A stretch of DNA of 16,148 nucleotides from Synergistaceae bacterium (lineage in GTDB: Bacteria > Synergistota > Synergistia > Synergistales > Aminobacteriaceae): NCBI GenBank assembly GCA_022837505.1, contig JALHFZ010000028.1, positions 1 through 16,148 of the forward strand. The letters run 5' to 3'. The notes under the pieces were generated by a model. The model saw nothing but the letters and a program-made list of their open reading frames with translations. It was not told the DNA's origin and did not search any database. Every line of letters begins with the position of its first letter. Within the stretch, counting starts at the first letter, position 1. Of this stretch, positions 1-7,341 are shown in pieces. Made by a program: the position numbers and the translations under genes.

Positions 1-1
1 C

Positions 2-121
2 CTTGCCGCCGACAACTCCCACCATCTCGCCGAGGCCCTCTTCAAGGGGGCGGGACGGGCTTTCCGGTCCGCCCTCGAACCGGCGGACCGCCTTGAATCT
101 ACGAAGGGAACCTACCTATGA
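2..121 (+). CDS. hisB: Imidazoleglycerol-phosphate dehydratase, C-terminal fragment
   Basis: Only the last 39 codons are in the window; the 5' end lies to the left. The frame ends in TGA at 119-121. The fragment has the typical HisB tail: the metal-binding NSHHLAEALFKG stretch (residues 5-16 of the fragment) and the terminal ESTKGTYL, which resembles the STKG tail of the family. HisB dehydrates imidazole glycerol phosphate to imidazole acetol phosphate in the cytoplasm. Its stop overlaps the hisH start as ATGA (118-121), so the two are probably translationally coupled. The call rests on a short but characteristic segment and on its position directly before hisH. Confidence 0.9.
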   Translation, partial: LAADNSHHLAEALFKGAGRAFRSALEPADRLESTKGTYL

Positions 122-735
122 TCGCCGTGGTGGACTACCAGGTGGGGAATATGGGGAACGTCCGCCGGGCCTTTGAAAGCTTCGGCGAGGAGGTCCTTCT
201 CGCCCTTCGGCCTGAGCAGCTCACGGAGAAGGTCTCCCTTGCCGTGCTTCCGGGAGTGGGGGCCTTCGGCCCCGCTTCAGAAAGCCTCTTCTCCACCGGA
301 TGGGCGGAACGGCTGAGGAAATGGCACGGAGAGGGAAGACCCCTCCTCGGGATCTGCCTCGGAATGCAGCTCCTCTGCGAGGAGGGGCACGAGGACGGAA
401 AATGGCCCGGCCTCGGGCTGATCCCCGGGGCGATCCTTCCCCTGCAGGCCCGGAAAATCCCCCATATGGGGTGGAACTCCGTCGACTGGACGGGATCCCC
501 CGCTGATTTCACCCCGTCCCTTCAGTCGGGGGAGTATTTTTATTTCGTCCACAGCTACGCCCTCTTTGACTCCTCCGGCGCCGCTGGGACCACCACCCTT
601 GAGGGCAGGACCTTCACCTCCATGGTGCTCCGGGGCAGGACGGCGGGATTTCAGTTTCACCCGGAACGGAGCGGCACGGCGGGGCTCTCCCTCCTTAAGG
701 AGACGGCGGACTATCTCAGAAGAGGAGATCTGTAA
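118..735 (+). CDS. hisH: Imidazole glycerol phosphate synthase, glutaminase subunit HisH
   Basis: Class I glutamine amidotransferase of 205 residues, the usual HisH length. It releases ammonia from glutamine and passes it to HisF, which makes imidazole glycerol phosphate and AICAR from PRFAR. The oxyanion strand PGVGAFG lies at 45-51 and the nucleophile elbow GICLGMQ at 78-84, with catalytic Cys80. The triad is completed by His181 and Glu183 in FQFHPERSG. HisH-specific PHMGWN (115-120) and YFVHSY (142-147) separate it from other amidotransferases. The ATG overlaps the hisB stop, and the TAA overlaps the hisA ATG (TAATG at 733-737). All expected catalytic residues are present. Confidence 0.97.
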   Translation: MIAVVDYQVGNMGNVRRAFESFGEEVLLALRPEQLTEKVSLAVLPGVGAFGPASESLFSTGWAERLRKWHGEGRPLLGICLGMQLLCEEGHEDGKWPGLGLIPGAILPLQARKIPHMGWNSVDWTGSPADFTPSLQSGEYFYFVHSYALFDSSGAAGTTTLEGRTFTSMVLRGRTAGFQFHPERSGTAGLSLLKETADYLRRGDL

Positions 736-1457
736 TGGAAATTTATCCCGCCATGGACCTCTACGAAGGGCAGGTCATCCGCCTTGCCCAGGGGAACTTC
801 TCAAAGATCAGCCGCTACGAAGGGTCACCCCTGGATACGGCCCGCTCCTTCGCCGAGGCGGGGGCCCGCTGGATTCACCTCATCGACCTCGAGGGGGCGA
901 AAAGGGGGAAACCCTGCCATCTCCCCCTCATCCCGGGCCTGAAGGCCCTGGGCCTCTCCGTGCAGTACGGAGGAGGGTTGAGATCCCCCCTTTCCGTGGA
1001 AGAGGCTGTAGAGTCAGGGGCTGACCGGGTCTACCTGGGGAGCCTCCTGGGAAAGGATCCCTCCGCCGGAGAGGCCCTCCGCCTGCGCTTCGGCGGAGAG
1101 AGAATCATTCCGGCGGTGGACATACGGAACGGGGCCGCCGCGGTGAACGGATGGCAGTCCGACTCCCCCCGGTCCCCCGAAGAGCTCCTCGCAATCCTCA
1201 CGGGCCAGGGGTACAGCCGTTTTCTCGTCACCGCCGTCTCCCGGGACGGTATGGCCGGGGGGCCGGATCTTGAGCTCTACCGCCGCCTCGCCGACCTCTT
1301 TCCCGGGGGTGAATTTATCGCCGCCGGGGGAATTTCCACCCCGGCGGATCTGAAAAACCTCGAAAGGAACGGCCTCTGGGGGGCCGTGATCGGAAAGGCC
1401 CTCTACGAGGGGGGGATCGTCCTGTCGGACGTGCTGAAGGAGGTCGGACCATGCTGA
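735..1457 (+). CDS. hisA: ProFAR isomerase (HisA)
   Basis: A (beta/alpha)8-barrel isomerase of 240 residues. It converts ProFAR to PRFAR, the substrate of HisF/HisH. The N-terminus has the family pattern PAMDLYEGQVIRL with catalytic Asp8. The symmetry-related second acid is Asp129 in PAVDIRNG. VTAVSRDGM (165-173) contains the usual active-site Thr166. Phosphate-binding glycines are at 79-81, 198-200 and around IGKALYEG (219-226). The start shares an A with the hisH stop and has an AGAGGAG-type ribosome site just upstream. The 3' end overlaps hisF by 7 bases (1451-1457). Confidence 0.96.
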   Translation: MEIYPAMDLYEGQVIRLAQGNFSKISRYEGSPLDTARSFAEAGARWIHLIDLEGAKRGKPCHLPLIPGLKALGLSVQYGGGLRSPLSVEEAVESGADRVYLGSLLGKDPSAGEALRLRFGGERIIPAVDIRNGAAAVNGWQSDSPRSPEELLAILTGQGYSRFLVTAVSRDGMAGGPDLELYRRLADLFPGGEFIAAGGISTPADLKNLERNGLWGAVIGKALYEGGIVLSDVLKEVGPC

Positions 1458-2212
1458 CAAAGAGGATCATCCCCTGCCTGGACGTGCGAAACGGCCGGGT
1501 CGTCAAGGGGATCAACTTTCAGAATCTCAGGGATGCAGGAGATCCGGCGGAAATGGCGGCCTTCTACATGGACGAGGGGGCGGACGAACTGGTCTTTCTC
1601 GACATCTCCGCCTCCGCCGAGGGGCGGGGAACCCGTAAGGACTGGGTTCTCAAGGTGGCAGAGGCCCTTTTCATCCCCTTCACCGTGGGCGGGGGGATCT
1701 CCACTCCGGAGGAGGCCCGGGAGATAATCGCCCTCGGAGCGGACAAGATCTCCCTCAACACGGCGGCAGTGAACAACCCCTCCCTCATAGGGGACTGCGC
1801 CCGCCTTCTCGGGCGGCAGGGGGTGGTCCTCGCCGTGGACGCCAAGGCAACGGGGGAGGGGAAATGGGAGGTCTACACCTCCGGAGGTCGGACCGCTACG
1901 GGGATGGACGTTCTCGAGTGGATCCGGGAGGGGGTGCGTCGGGGGTGCGGGGAAATCCTCCTCACCTCCATGGACCGGGACGGGGTCAAGGGGGGGTACG
2001 ATACTGAACTGAACGCCCTCGCAGCCTCGGCCGTCTCCGTCCCTCTCATCGCCTCGGGAGGGGCCGGGTCGGCGGAGCACATCCTCGAGGCCTTCCGGAA
2101 GGGCAGCGACGGAGCCCTTGCGGCTTCGATCTTTCACTACGGTGAGGTCCGTATCGGAGAGCTCAAGGAATGGCTTTCCGAAAGGGGAATTCCCGTCCGC
2201 AAAAGGAGCTGA
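1451..2212 (+). CDS. hisF: Imidazole glycerol phosphate synthase, cyclase subunit HisF
   Basis: A (beta/alpha)8-barrel cyclase of 253 residues, standard for HisF. It uses ammonia channelled from HisH to convert PRFAR into imidazole glycerol phosphate plus AICAR. The start MLTKRIIPCLDVRNG has catalytic Asp11, and the second acid is Asp130 in VLAVDAKA. Both fall at the canonical HisF numbers. Other family blocks are VVKGINFQNLRDAGDP (17-32), TVGGGIS (78-84), SLNTAAV (101-107), LLTSMDRDGVKGGYD (170-184) and ASGGAG (201-206). The gene overlaps hisA by 7 bases. Five bases separate it from the preferred hisIE start. Confidence 0.97.
   Translation: MLTKRIIPCLDVRNGRVVKGINFQNLRDAGDPAEMAAFYMDEGADELVFLDISASAEGRGTRKDWVLKVAEALFIPFTVGGGISTPEEAREIIALGADKISLNTAAVNNPSLIGDCARLLGRQGVVLAVDAKATGEGKWEVYTSGGRTATGMDVLEWIREGVRRGCGEILLTSMDRDGVKGGYDTELNALAASAVSVPLIASGGAGSAEHILEAFRKGSDGALAASIFHYGEVRIGELKEWLSERGIPVRKRS
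2203..2208 (+). promoter_or_regulatory. Ribosome binding site that sets the hisIE start
   Basis: AAGGAG lies 9 bases before an in-frame TTG at 2218, at the end of hisF. The competing ATG at 2170 is inside hisF and has only a loosely placed GGAG (2156-2159) ahead of it. The site favours the TTG start. Confidence 0.55.
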
Positions 2213-2217
2213 AGGTT

Positions 2218-2874
2218 TTGGAAAATGCCTTTGAGAATATACGGTTCGACGACCGGGGGCTTGTTCCGGTGATCGTCCAGGATGTCCTCTCCGGCGAGGT
2301 GCTCATGATGGCCTGGGCCAGCCGGGAGTCCCTGGAAAAAACTCTGGAGACGGGGGAGATGGTCTTCTGGAGCCGTTCAAGGAAGAGGCTCTGGAGAAAG
2401 GGGGAGGAGAGCGGAAACGTCCTGAGGCTCAGGGAGCTGCGGCTTGACTGCGACGGAGACGCCCTCCTCGCCCAGGTGGACCCCGCAGGGCCGGCCTGCC
2501 ACACGGGGGAGCGGTCGTGCTTCTTCACCCTCCTCACTCCCCTCTTCCGGGGGAAGGGAACTTTTCCGGGAATCCTCTGGCGTGCCCTTCAGAAGCGGCG
2601 CCTGGAGGACCCGAAGGAGAGCTACACAGCCCGCCTGCTTTCCCTGGGGGCCCGGAGGGTAGCCCAGAAGGTAGGCGAGGAGGGGGTTGAGACCGCCCTT
2701 GCTGTAGCGGCAGGAGACCGGAGGGAGACCATTACGGAAGGAGCGGACCTTCTCTATCACCTTCAGGTGGCCCTGATGGCGGCAGGGGTGACTCCCCGGG
2801 AGATCTACGAAGAACTGGAGGTCCGGTCGGAGGGGAAATCCTCCCAGGGGCAGAGGACGGACCGTCCCTGCTGA
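2218..2874 (+). CDS. hisI: Bifunctional phosphoribosyl-AMP cyclohydrolase / phosphoribosyl-ATP pyrophosphatase (HisIE)
   Basis: A fusion of HisI and HisE, which perform the third and second steps of histidine synthesis. The HisI part (about 1-108) has the PVIVQD block, SRSRKRLW (52-59), the metal-binding DCDGDA (Asp77, Asp79, Asp81) and the zinc cysteines Cys94 and Cys101 in CHTGERSCFF. The HisE part (about 121-203) has SYTARLL, the acidic KVGEEGVETA (151-160) and GADLLYHL (175-182), typical of the MazG-like pyrophosphatase. I chose TTG 2218 because AAGGAG sits 9 bases upstream and the resulting N-terminus matches usual HisI length. ATG 2170 would add 16 residues and overlap hisF by 43 bases. 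The last 14 or so residues are a hydrophilic tail. The 3' end overlaps the convergent PHP gene by 70 bp, and no terminator is visible. Confidence 0.94.
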   Translation: MENAFENIRFDDRGLVPVIVQDVLSGEVLMMAWASRESLEKTLETGEMVFWSRSRKRLWRKGEESGNVLRLRELRLDCDGDALLAQVDPAGPACHTGERSCFFTLLTPLFRGKGTFPGILWRALQKRRLEDPKESYTARLLSLGARRVAQKVGEEGVETALAVAAGDRRETITEGADLLYHLQVALMAAGVTPREIYEELEVRSEGKSSQGQRTDRPC

Positions 2875-3590
2875 CCCTTCAGGGCGAGAGCCAGTTCTGA
2901 AAAGGAAGGGGATTCAAGCATCATGAGGGTGCACCGGTCCTTTGATATCTCGCAGAGGCGGTGGGCATCGGAAGAACGGATAAAGAGCCTCCCGGGGTAG
3001 CGTCTGCACCACTCCTGAAAATCTGCCCGCGGAAGGGCTGCCGAAAGCTCGAGGGCGGAACAGGGGAAGTCGTCGGGGAGGGGACCGAGGACGGCTTCGT
3101 AGGAGAAGGACGGCCGGTTCATATGGGCCGGAATGACAAGGCACCCCCGGCCCAGCGCCTCGGCGGCTATTTCGTCCGCTCCGTACCCCGTACCCTGTAC
3201 CAGGAGGGTCTCCTGTTCTCCGATGATCTGGTTTTCTCCGTCGATGATGAGCTGTTCGCCGAAGATCTCCGGCTTGTTCGGGATGGGGGGCATCTCGAGC
3301 CAGAGCCATTCCTGAAAGCTGCGGGCCGTCTCCATATCGGGAAAGAGGACGACCATGTGGATGTCCTCGGCGGACTGCACCTCCATTCCTGGGATGACCA
3401 CGGGGTTCCCTTCCGCCGCGGCGGCTACGGCCGGGGCGTTGTCCGTTGCGTTGTGGTCTGTCACCGCGCAGAGGGAGATCCCCTCCTTCCGGCAGGCGGC
3501 GACAATTTCCGGGGCGCCCATCTCGAGTTCTCCGCAGGGAGAGAGGACCGTGTGCAGATGCAGATCCACCCGAAAGGGCGACAGGGTCAT
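2805..3590 (-). CDS. PHP-domain metal-dependent phosphoesterase
   Basis: A 261-residue PHP protein with an apparently complete metal site: HLHT (His11, His13), TDHN (45-48), GMEV with Glu70, His78, PAHMNRP (His156) and SSDAH (Asp208, His210). Such proteins hydrolyse phosphoesters, but the substrate cannot be told from sequence. ATG 3590 is preferred because it overlaps the previous stop as ATGA (3587-3590), giving coupling to the DRTGG gene. The longer frame, to 3683, would lie wholly inside that gene. This is the last gene of the Fe-S/DRTGG/HATPase module. Its last 22 codons or so run antisense through the 3' end of hisIE. PHP genes commonly accompany this module in anaerobes, which suggests a signalling-nucleotide or regulatory role; that is inference. 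Confidence 0.9.
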   Translation of the reverse strand: MTLSPFRVDLHLHTVLSPCGELEMGAPEIVAACRKEGISLCAVTDHNATDNAPAVAAAAEGNPVVIPGMEVQSAEDIHMVVLFPDMETARSFQEWLWLEMPPIPNKPEIFGEQLIIDGENQIIGEQETLLVQGTGYGADEIAAEALGRGCLVIPAHMNRPSFSYEAVLGPLPDDFPCSALELSAALPRADFQEWCRRYPGRLFIRSSDAHRLCEISKDRCTLMMLESPSFSELALALKGQQGRSVLCPWEDFPSDRTSSSS

Positions 3591-3928
3591 GACCTGCCGC
3601 CTACCCCCATCGAGTAGAGTTTTCCCGCGGCTTCGTAGGACGTCAGGGGCGTGCCGGCAAGGGTGATCCCCTCGGCAGCGCACCGCTCAATCAGCTCTTT
3701 TTCCGGCTTCCGGTCAGAGGCCAGCAGAATGAAGGGGACATCCTTCAGCACCGCCACGGCGCTCACGTTCAGATGAATCTGGATGGTGATCCAGAGCCAC
3801 CCTTCCCTGGCCTCAGCCATGACAAAACTGAAGAGATCTCCCAGGATGACCCCGTCGATACTCTTTTCACCGTCCCCGGGAGAATAGACCGTGGTCTCCA
3901 TCTTTTCCAGTATATCGGCGATCTTCAT
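3587..3928 (-). CDS. DRTGG-domain protein (downstream copy)
   Basis: A 113-residue stand-alone DRTGG-like protein. The pattern GVILGDLFSFVM (26-37) and the closing LTSYEAAGKLYSMGV (95-109) are typical. The function of isolated DRTGG domains is unknown; in larger proteins they sit beside CBS and phosphotransacetylase domains and may bind a ligand. Start ATG 3928 has an excellent ribosome site (AAGGAGGT, 3936-3943, 7 bases away) and overlaps the upstream stop as ATGA. The open frame continues to 4090, but that extension lies inside the Fe-S protein gene. The protein has only one cysteine, so it is unlikely to bind its own Fe-S cluster. Confidence 0.85.
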   Translation of the reverse strand: MKIADILEKMETTVYSPGDGEKSIDGVILGDLFSFVMAEAREGWLWITIQIHLNVSAVAVLKDVPFILLASDRKPEKELIERCAAEGITLAGTPLTSYEAAGKLYSMGVGGRS

Positions 3929-5244
3929 GCCATGGACCTCCTTTTCTTGGTGGGGTGAATCGTATGGGGCAGCCGGGAGGAAAGGTCGTGAATCTCTCCG
4001 CTCAGAAGGGAGATCCGCTCCCTGAGCTTGAAGATGCAGTCCGTTTCCTCTCCCTGGCCGCGGACGATGTCCTCGGCCAGTGCCCGGCATGAGGGACGGC
4101 CGCAGGCACCGCAGTCGATGTGGGGAAGGCCCGCATAAATGGTGTCCATCTCCCGGAGTTTCGCCATGGCCTCCTCCAGGTTCTGGGAGAGGGGAAGCCG
4201 CTCCTTGACGGGAATGGGGGTGTCGAGCCTCCAGATCCCCTTCTCATGCCATTCCCGGATGACCTCCATCTCCTCCTGGGCAGGGAGCCATTCCGTCTCG
4301 AGATTTTCGAGGCGGAGATGGGAGAGGAAACGGGACTCGTAGGTTCCCGTACCGCCGATGCACCCGAGATCGCAGGCGCGGCACTCGATAAAGTCGATTC
4401 CGTCCAGCCGGCCGAGCTCAAGCTCTTTCAGCAGATCCATGGTATTCCTGAGGCCGGAGACAGATATGGAGGTCATCCCCTTGTCGAGAAAGGCCGAGAT
4501 GTGCCGGGACTCCCCTCCCGATATGGACCAGAGGAGCCATCGTCTGCCGATGGTCTTTATCCCCTCCCCCGTGACCTTGACGTTGTGGGCCAGAAGATCG
4601 CGGATAACCTTGGAAACGCTCACCACATAGCTGAGGGAACTCTTTGCCCGCCCCACGGGGTTTCGCGCGAGGGTCGCCTTTGCCGGGCAGGGGGAGACGA
4701 GGGTGACGTTTTTCTTGCTCCCCGTGGCACTCCTCCACAGGGTCACCGCTGTTTCGAGGGGCGACTCTACGGGGAGAATTCTTTCGATGAGTTCGGGAAA
4801 ATTGATCTGAATCAAACGGAGCACCGCGGGGCAATAGGTGGATATGAAGGGACGGTGTTCCGTTCCCTCCCGTATGAGGTTCGCGGCAGCATAGGCCGCG
4901 AGATCGAAGGCAATGGCGGCGTGTTCTGCCATATCGGTCAGCCCGAGGCTTTCAAGGGCTTCCTTCATGAGGCGGGGCCGTGAATAGGGAGCCGCCTGCA
5001 CGTAAAATGTCGGGTCCGCCATGAGGATCGTCTCTTCCCGGGATTTGATGAGATCCCACTCGTCCTCGTTGACGGTGATCGCCTTGCCCTCGCAGCTCCG
5101 GATACATTCTCCGCAGTCGATGCAGAGGTCGGGAATTATCCGCATCAGGCCGTCGATAACCCTGATAGCCTCGGTGGGACAGGATTTTATGCAGTTTGCG
5201 CACCCCCTGCACCGGGATTCCTTTACTTTTACTCCCCCTGCCAT
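3925..5244 (-). CDS. [FeFe]-hydrogenase-like sensory/regulatory iron-sulfur protein
   Basis: A 439-residue cytoplasmic protein with three parts. Residues 12-51 carry two 4Fe-4S ferredoxin motifs (Cys12, 15, 18, 22 and Cys41, 44, 47, 51). Residues of about 75-320 resemble the hydrogenase large-subunit H-cluster domain: STYCPAV (Cys138), SPCPAKATL (Cys186) and ECRACDLGCIGG (Cys291, Cys295). By alignment from memory these four match the H-cluster ligands. The cysteine that relays protons in catalytic enzymes, just before the Cys138 equivalent, is Tyr137 here. Residues 378-403 hold a CxxCxxxxC motif plus a later Cys (378, 381, 386, 403), like the four-cysteine Fe-S domain of RnfB-type proteins. 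No PAS domain or transmembrane segment is seen. Start ATG 5244 has AAGGGGTG upstream and precedes the first ferredoxin motif by 11 residues. A sensor rather than an enzyme is my inference. Confidence 0.85.
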   Translation of the reverse strand: MAGGVKVKESRCRGCANCIKSCPTEAIRVIDGLMRIIPDLCIDCGECIRSCEGKAITVNEDEWDLIKSREETILMADPTFYVQAAPYSRPRLMKEALESLGLTDMAEHAAIAFDLAAYAAANLIREGTEHRPFISTYCPAVLRLIQINFPELIERILPVESPLETAVTLWRSATGSKKNVTLVSPCPAKATLARNPVGRAKSSLSYVVSVSKVIRDLLAHNVKVTGEGIKTIGRRWLLWSISGGESRHISAFLDKGMTSISVSGLRNTMDLLKELELGRLDGIDFIECRACDLGCIGGTGTYESRFLSHLRLENLETEWLPAQEEMEVIREWHEKGIWRLDTPIPVKERLPLSQNLEEAMAKLREMDTIYAGLPHIDCGACGRPSCRALAEDIVRGQGEETDCIFKLRERISLLSGEIHDLSSRLPHTIHPTKKRRSMA

Positions 5245-5269
5245 AATATCTCGCACCCCTTTTCCTTTC

Positions 5270-5725
5270 CTACACTGCCCTGGCAGCCGCCTCTCTGGGA
5301 GAGAAACGGATGACGGCCCGAAGGGTCGTGCCTTTGCCGATCTCCGTATCAATGGTCATGGAGTCGGAATTCCGGTCGATGTTGGGCAGGCCCATTCCGG
5401 CGCCGAACCCCAGTTCCCGGATCTCATCCGGCGCCGTGGAATACCCCTCCTGCATGGCGAGGGAGATGTCCGGTATGCCCGGGCCGTTATCGGTTACCTC
5501 GATGACGAGATGATCTCCGTGGATCGTCATCTTCACCGTTCCCCCTCCGCCGTGGATGAGGGCATTCATCTCCCCTTCGTAGGCTACTACTGCGGCCCGG
5601 CGGACGGCCTCAGAGGAGATGCCGAGCATTTTCAGGGTAGACTTGAAACGAGTTGCCGCCTCTCCGATGGCTGTAAAATCACCGGCCTGTATGGTGTATT
5701 CTTCGATGTAAGGTGCCTGAGTCAC
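5270..5725 (-). CDS. HATPase-domain anti-sigma-factor-like protein
   Basis: A 151-residue single-domain GHKL ATPase of the RsbW/SpoIIAB type. The N box is YEGEMNALIHGG (Glu50, Asn54), the G1 box DNGPGIPD (79-86) and the G2 box GFGAGMGLPN (106-115). There is no histidine phosphoacceptor or receiver domain, so it is not a classical sensor kinase. Family members phosphorylate or sequester a partner protein such as an anti-anti-sigma factor; the partner is not in this window. The start is GTG 5723-5725 with AGGGGAG at 5734-5740, 8 bases away. It begins 3 bases after the DRTGG gene stop and ends 25 bases before the Fe-S protein start, so the genes are co-transcribed. Confidence 0.87.
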   Translation of the reverse strand: MTQAPYIEEYTIQAGDFTAIGEAATRFKSTLKMLGISSEAVRRAAVVAYEGEMNALIHGGGGTVKMTIHGDHLVIEVTDNGPGIPDISLAMQEGYSTAPDEIRELGFGAGMGLPNIDRNSDSMTIDTEIGKGTTLRAVIRFSPREAAARAV

Positions 5726-5728
5726 GCC

Positions 5729-6094
5729 CTACACTCCCCTGGCCGGGATCGTGCACGCCTGAAGCCCCTTTTGAAAGAGGACGCCGCAGGCCTCGAACAT
5801 GCTCATGGGACAGAGCAGCAGGGGCATCCCGATCTGGGAGGCAAGCTGAATGGCCTGTTCCTGGGGTCGCTTCCCCCGGACAAAGACCACCGCAGGGAGG
5901 TCGAGCATCTGGGCGGTTCTCACGATCTGAATGTTCGTCAGCCCCGTCAGAAGAAGGGTTCCGGGGAGGGCAAAGGCAAGGACGTCGCTCATCAGGTCCG
6001 CCCCGTAGGCGCACTGTATTTCGATGGAATCAAGAAACTCCTCGCCGTAGAGAACCTCAGCGGATATGCTTTGGGCTATTTCCCGCAATTTCAT
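5729..6094 (-). CDS. DRTGG-domain protein (upstream copy)
   Basis: A 121-residue stand-alone DRTGG protein opening the sensory module. The signature YGADLMSDVLAF (30-41) and the C-terminal CPMSMFEACGVLFQKGL (95-111) are characteristic. It is distinct from the second copy at 3587-3928, which lacks the ADLMSDVL core sequence, so the two probably have different ligands or partners. ATG 6094 is preferred because GAGGAG (6105-6110) lies 10 bases ahead. The longer frame would start with TTG at 6112, upstream of that site. Cys95 and Cys103 in the C-terminal part are worth noting beside a redox protein, but no metal motif is formed. Confidence 0.85.
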   Translation of the reverse strand: MKLREIAQSISAEVLYGEEFLDSIEIQCAYGADLMSDVLAFALPGTLLLTGLTNIQIVRTAQMLDLPAVVFVRGKRPQEQAIQLASQIGMPLLLCPMSMFEACGVLFQKGLQACTIPARGV

Positions 6095-6143
6095 GGTTTT
6101 CACACTCCTCAAAAGGATGGAAACTCTGTTGTGACGGATATCC

Positions 6144-7316
6144 TTACTTTTCCCCCCGGATGGAAAGAATCTTGAGGGGGTGAAAATTGCCCTTCTGAAC
6201 CGTCAGGAAAGCCACTTCCCGCTCCTTCGGCCGATGGGTCGCCGGGTCGATGAACAGTATCTGAGAACCGAGCTGAATCCCTTCGGCCTTCTCCATTGCA
6301 CCCGCCAGGGAAAGGGGGTCGGCGGAGCCTGCCCTGCCGAGGGCCTTGAAGAGCCACGAACAGCATGCAGCGGCCCGTCCGGCGAGGGGCTCATCCCGGA
6401 CAAAGACCTTCTGTTTTTTTCTGATCTCCCTTCCCAGGGTGACAAGGGTCCGGTCAAGGGTAAGGGGAAAGTTCTGGTCCGCCAGGAGGACTCCCTCGAA
6501 GGCCCTGAGAAAGTTTCCGTACATGCCGCAGTACCAGAGGGAAAAGGAATGCCCCTGGCGCCGGGAACCGAGCCAGAGATCCCGGACGACCATGGTCCCC
6601 GCAAGGGAGATGAAGACCTCCGCCCCCGAGGACATAACCTCCGATCCGATCATGTTGAAGCTGTCGATTCCCCCTCCGGCTATCCAGTAGGTGCTTACGG
6701 AAAAATTCCCTGCCATCAGCCTGTCGGCAAGGTTCCGGGCGTTTGCGTCAAGGGTGGGATCAAAACGGTCGCCGAGGATCGCTACGGGCACGCCGGGGGA
6801 CAGGGTCTCCCCGGCGTGGCGGGTAAACGCGGCCACGCGAAAGTCCTGGAAGAGATCAAGGGCAAACATGAGGGGGGCGGGCCCCTTCTCTCCCCGAAGA
6901 TCGATCCCCTCCCCCCAGGCCGAAAGAAAGACCGGGCCTGCCGTTCCGAGGAGTGGAGCAAGGAGGGCAGCGTCCCCTCCGTCATCGAAGGAGAGTACTG
7001 CGGCAATTTTTCGCTCCCTCCATTCCGCCAGCCGGGGGAGGACGTTGGCGGATGTGAGGGCTTCTTCCCTGAGAAAGTGGACGTCCCGTCCGGCCGCCCC
7101 TCCCGCGCTTTCCGCCAGGGATTTCTCCTCGCACCGAACCGCGGCGAGGGCCGAAATCCCGCTGTCGCTCTCCCATCCGGAGGGAGGGGGAAGGAGGACG
7201 ATCTGCCAGATCCATCCGTCCTCTACCCCCACGGAGATCCCCTCCGACGCCGAGGCATCGGAAAGGGGAAGGAGAAGGGCGAAAAGGAAAAGGATAAGGA
7301 AGATCGGCTTTTTCAC
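6144..7316 (-). CDS. Exported PBP1-like substrate-binding protein
   Basis: About 390 residues with a clear Sec signal peptide (KK, a hydrophobic run to about residue 18, cleavage near DASA-S at 23-24) and no lipobox cysteine. The body looks like a type-1 periplasmic binding protein. IAAVLSFDDGGDAALLAPLL (104-123) corresponds to the family's ligand-site strand-loop. The second lobe opens near PGVPVAILGDRFDPTLDANA (174-193), followed by an alternating strand/helix pattern. No ABC permease is adjacent, so an amino-acid or other transport role is only possible. The start is uncertain. GTG 7316 gives the signal peptide its proper N-region but has no recognisable ribosome site. The open frame runs to 7394 inside the previous gene. 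The gene follows that stop by 25 bases, so coupling may drive it. Confidence 0.7.
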   Translation of the reverse strand: MKKPIFLILFLFALLLPLSDASASEGISVGVEDGWIWQIVLLPPPSGWESDSGISALAAVRCEEKSLAESAGGAAGRDVHFLREEALTSANVLPRLAEWRERKIAAVLSFDDGGDAALLAPLLGTAGPVFLSAWGEGIDLRGEKGPAPLMFALDLFQDFRVAAFTRHAGETLSPGVPVAILGDRFDPTLDANARNLADRLMAGNFSVSTYWIAGGGIDSFNMIGSEVMSSGAEVFISLAGTMVVRDLWLGSRRQGHSFSLWYCGMYGNFLRAFEGVLLADQNFPLTLDRTLVTLGREIRKKQKVFVRDEPLAGRAAACCSWLFKALGRAGSADPLSLAGAMEKAEGIQLGSQILFIDPATHRPKEREVAFLTVQKGNFHPLKILSIRGEK

Positions 7317-7341
7317 AAAAACAACCGGGCCGATGGGATGA

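Noticed and set aside
2170..2217. Upstream ATG start for hisIE
   Set aside because: It adds 16 residues foreign to HisI and overlaps hisF by 43 bases. TTG 2218 has the better ribosome site and length. It is not excluded.
4120..4983. 287-codon plus-strand frame opposite the Fe-S protein gene
   Set aside because: The opposite frame has ferredoxin and hydrogenase motifs; this one has no recognisable domain and is a GC-rich antisense shadow.
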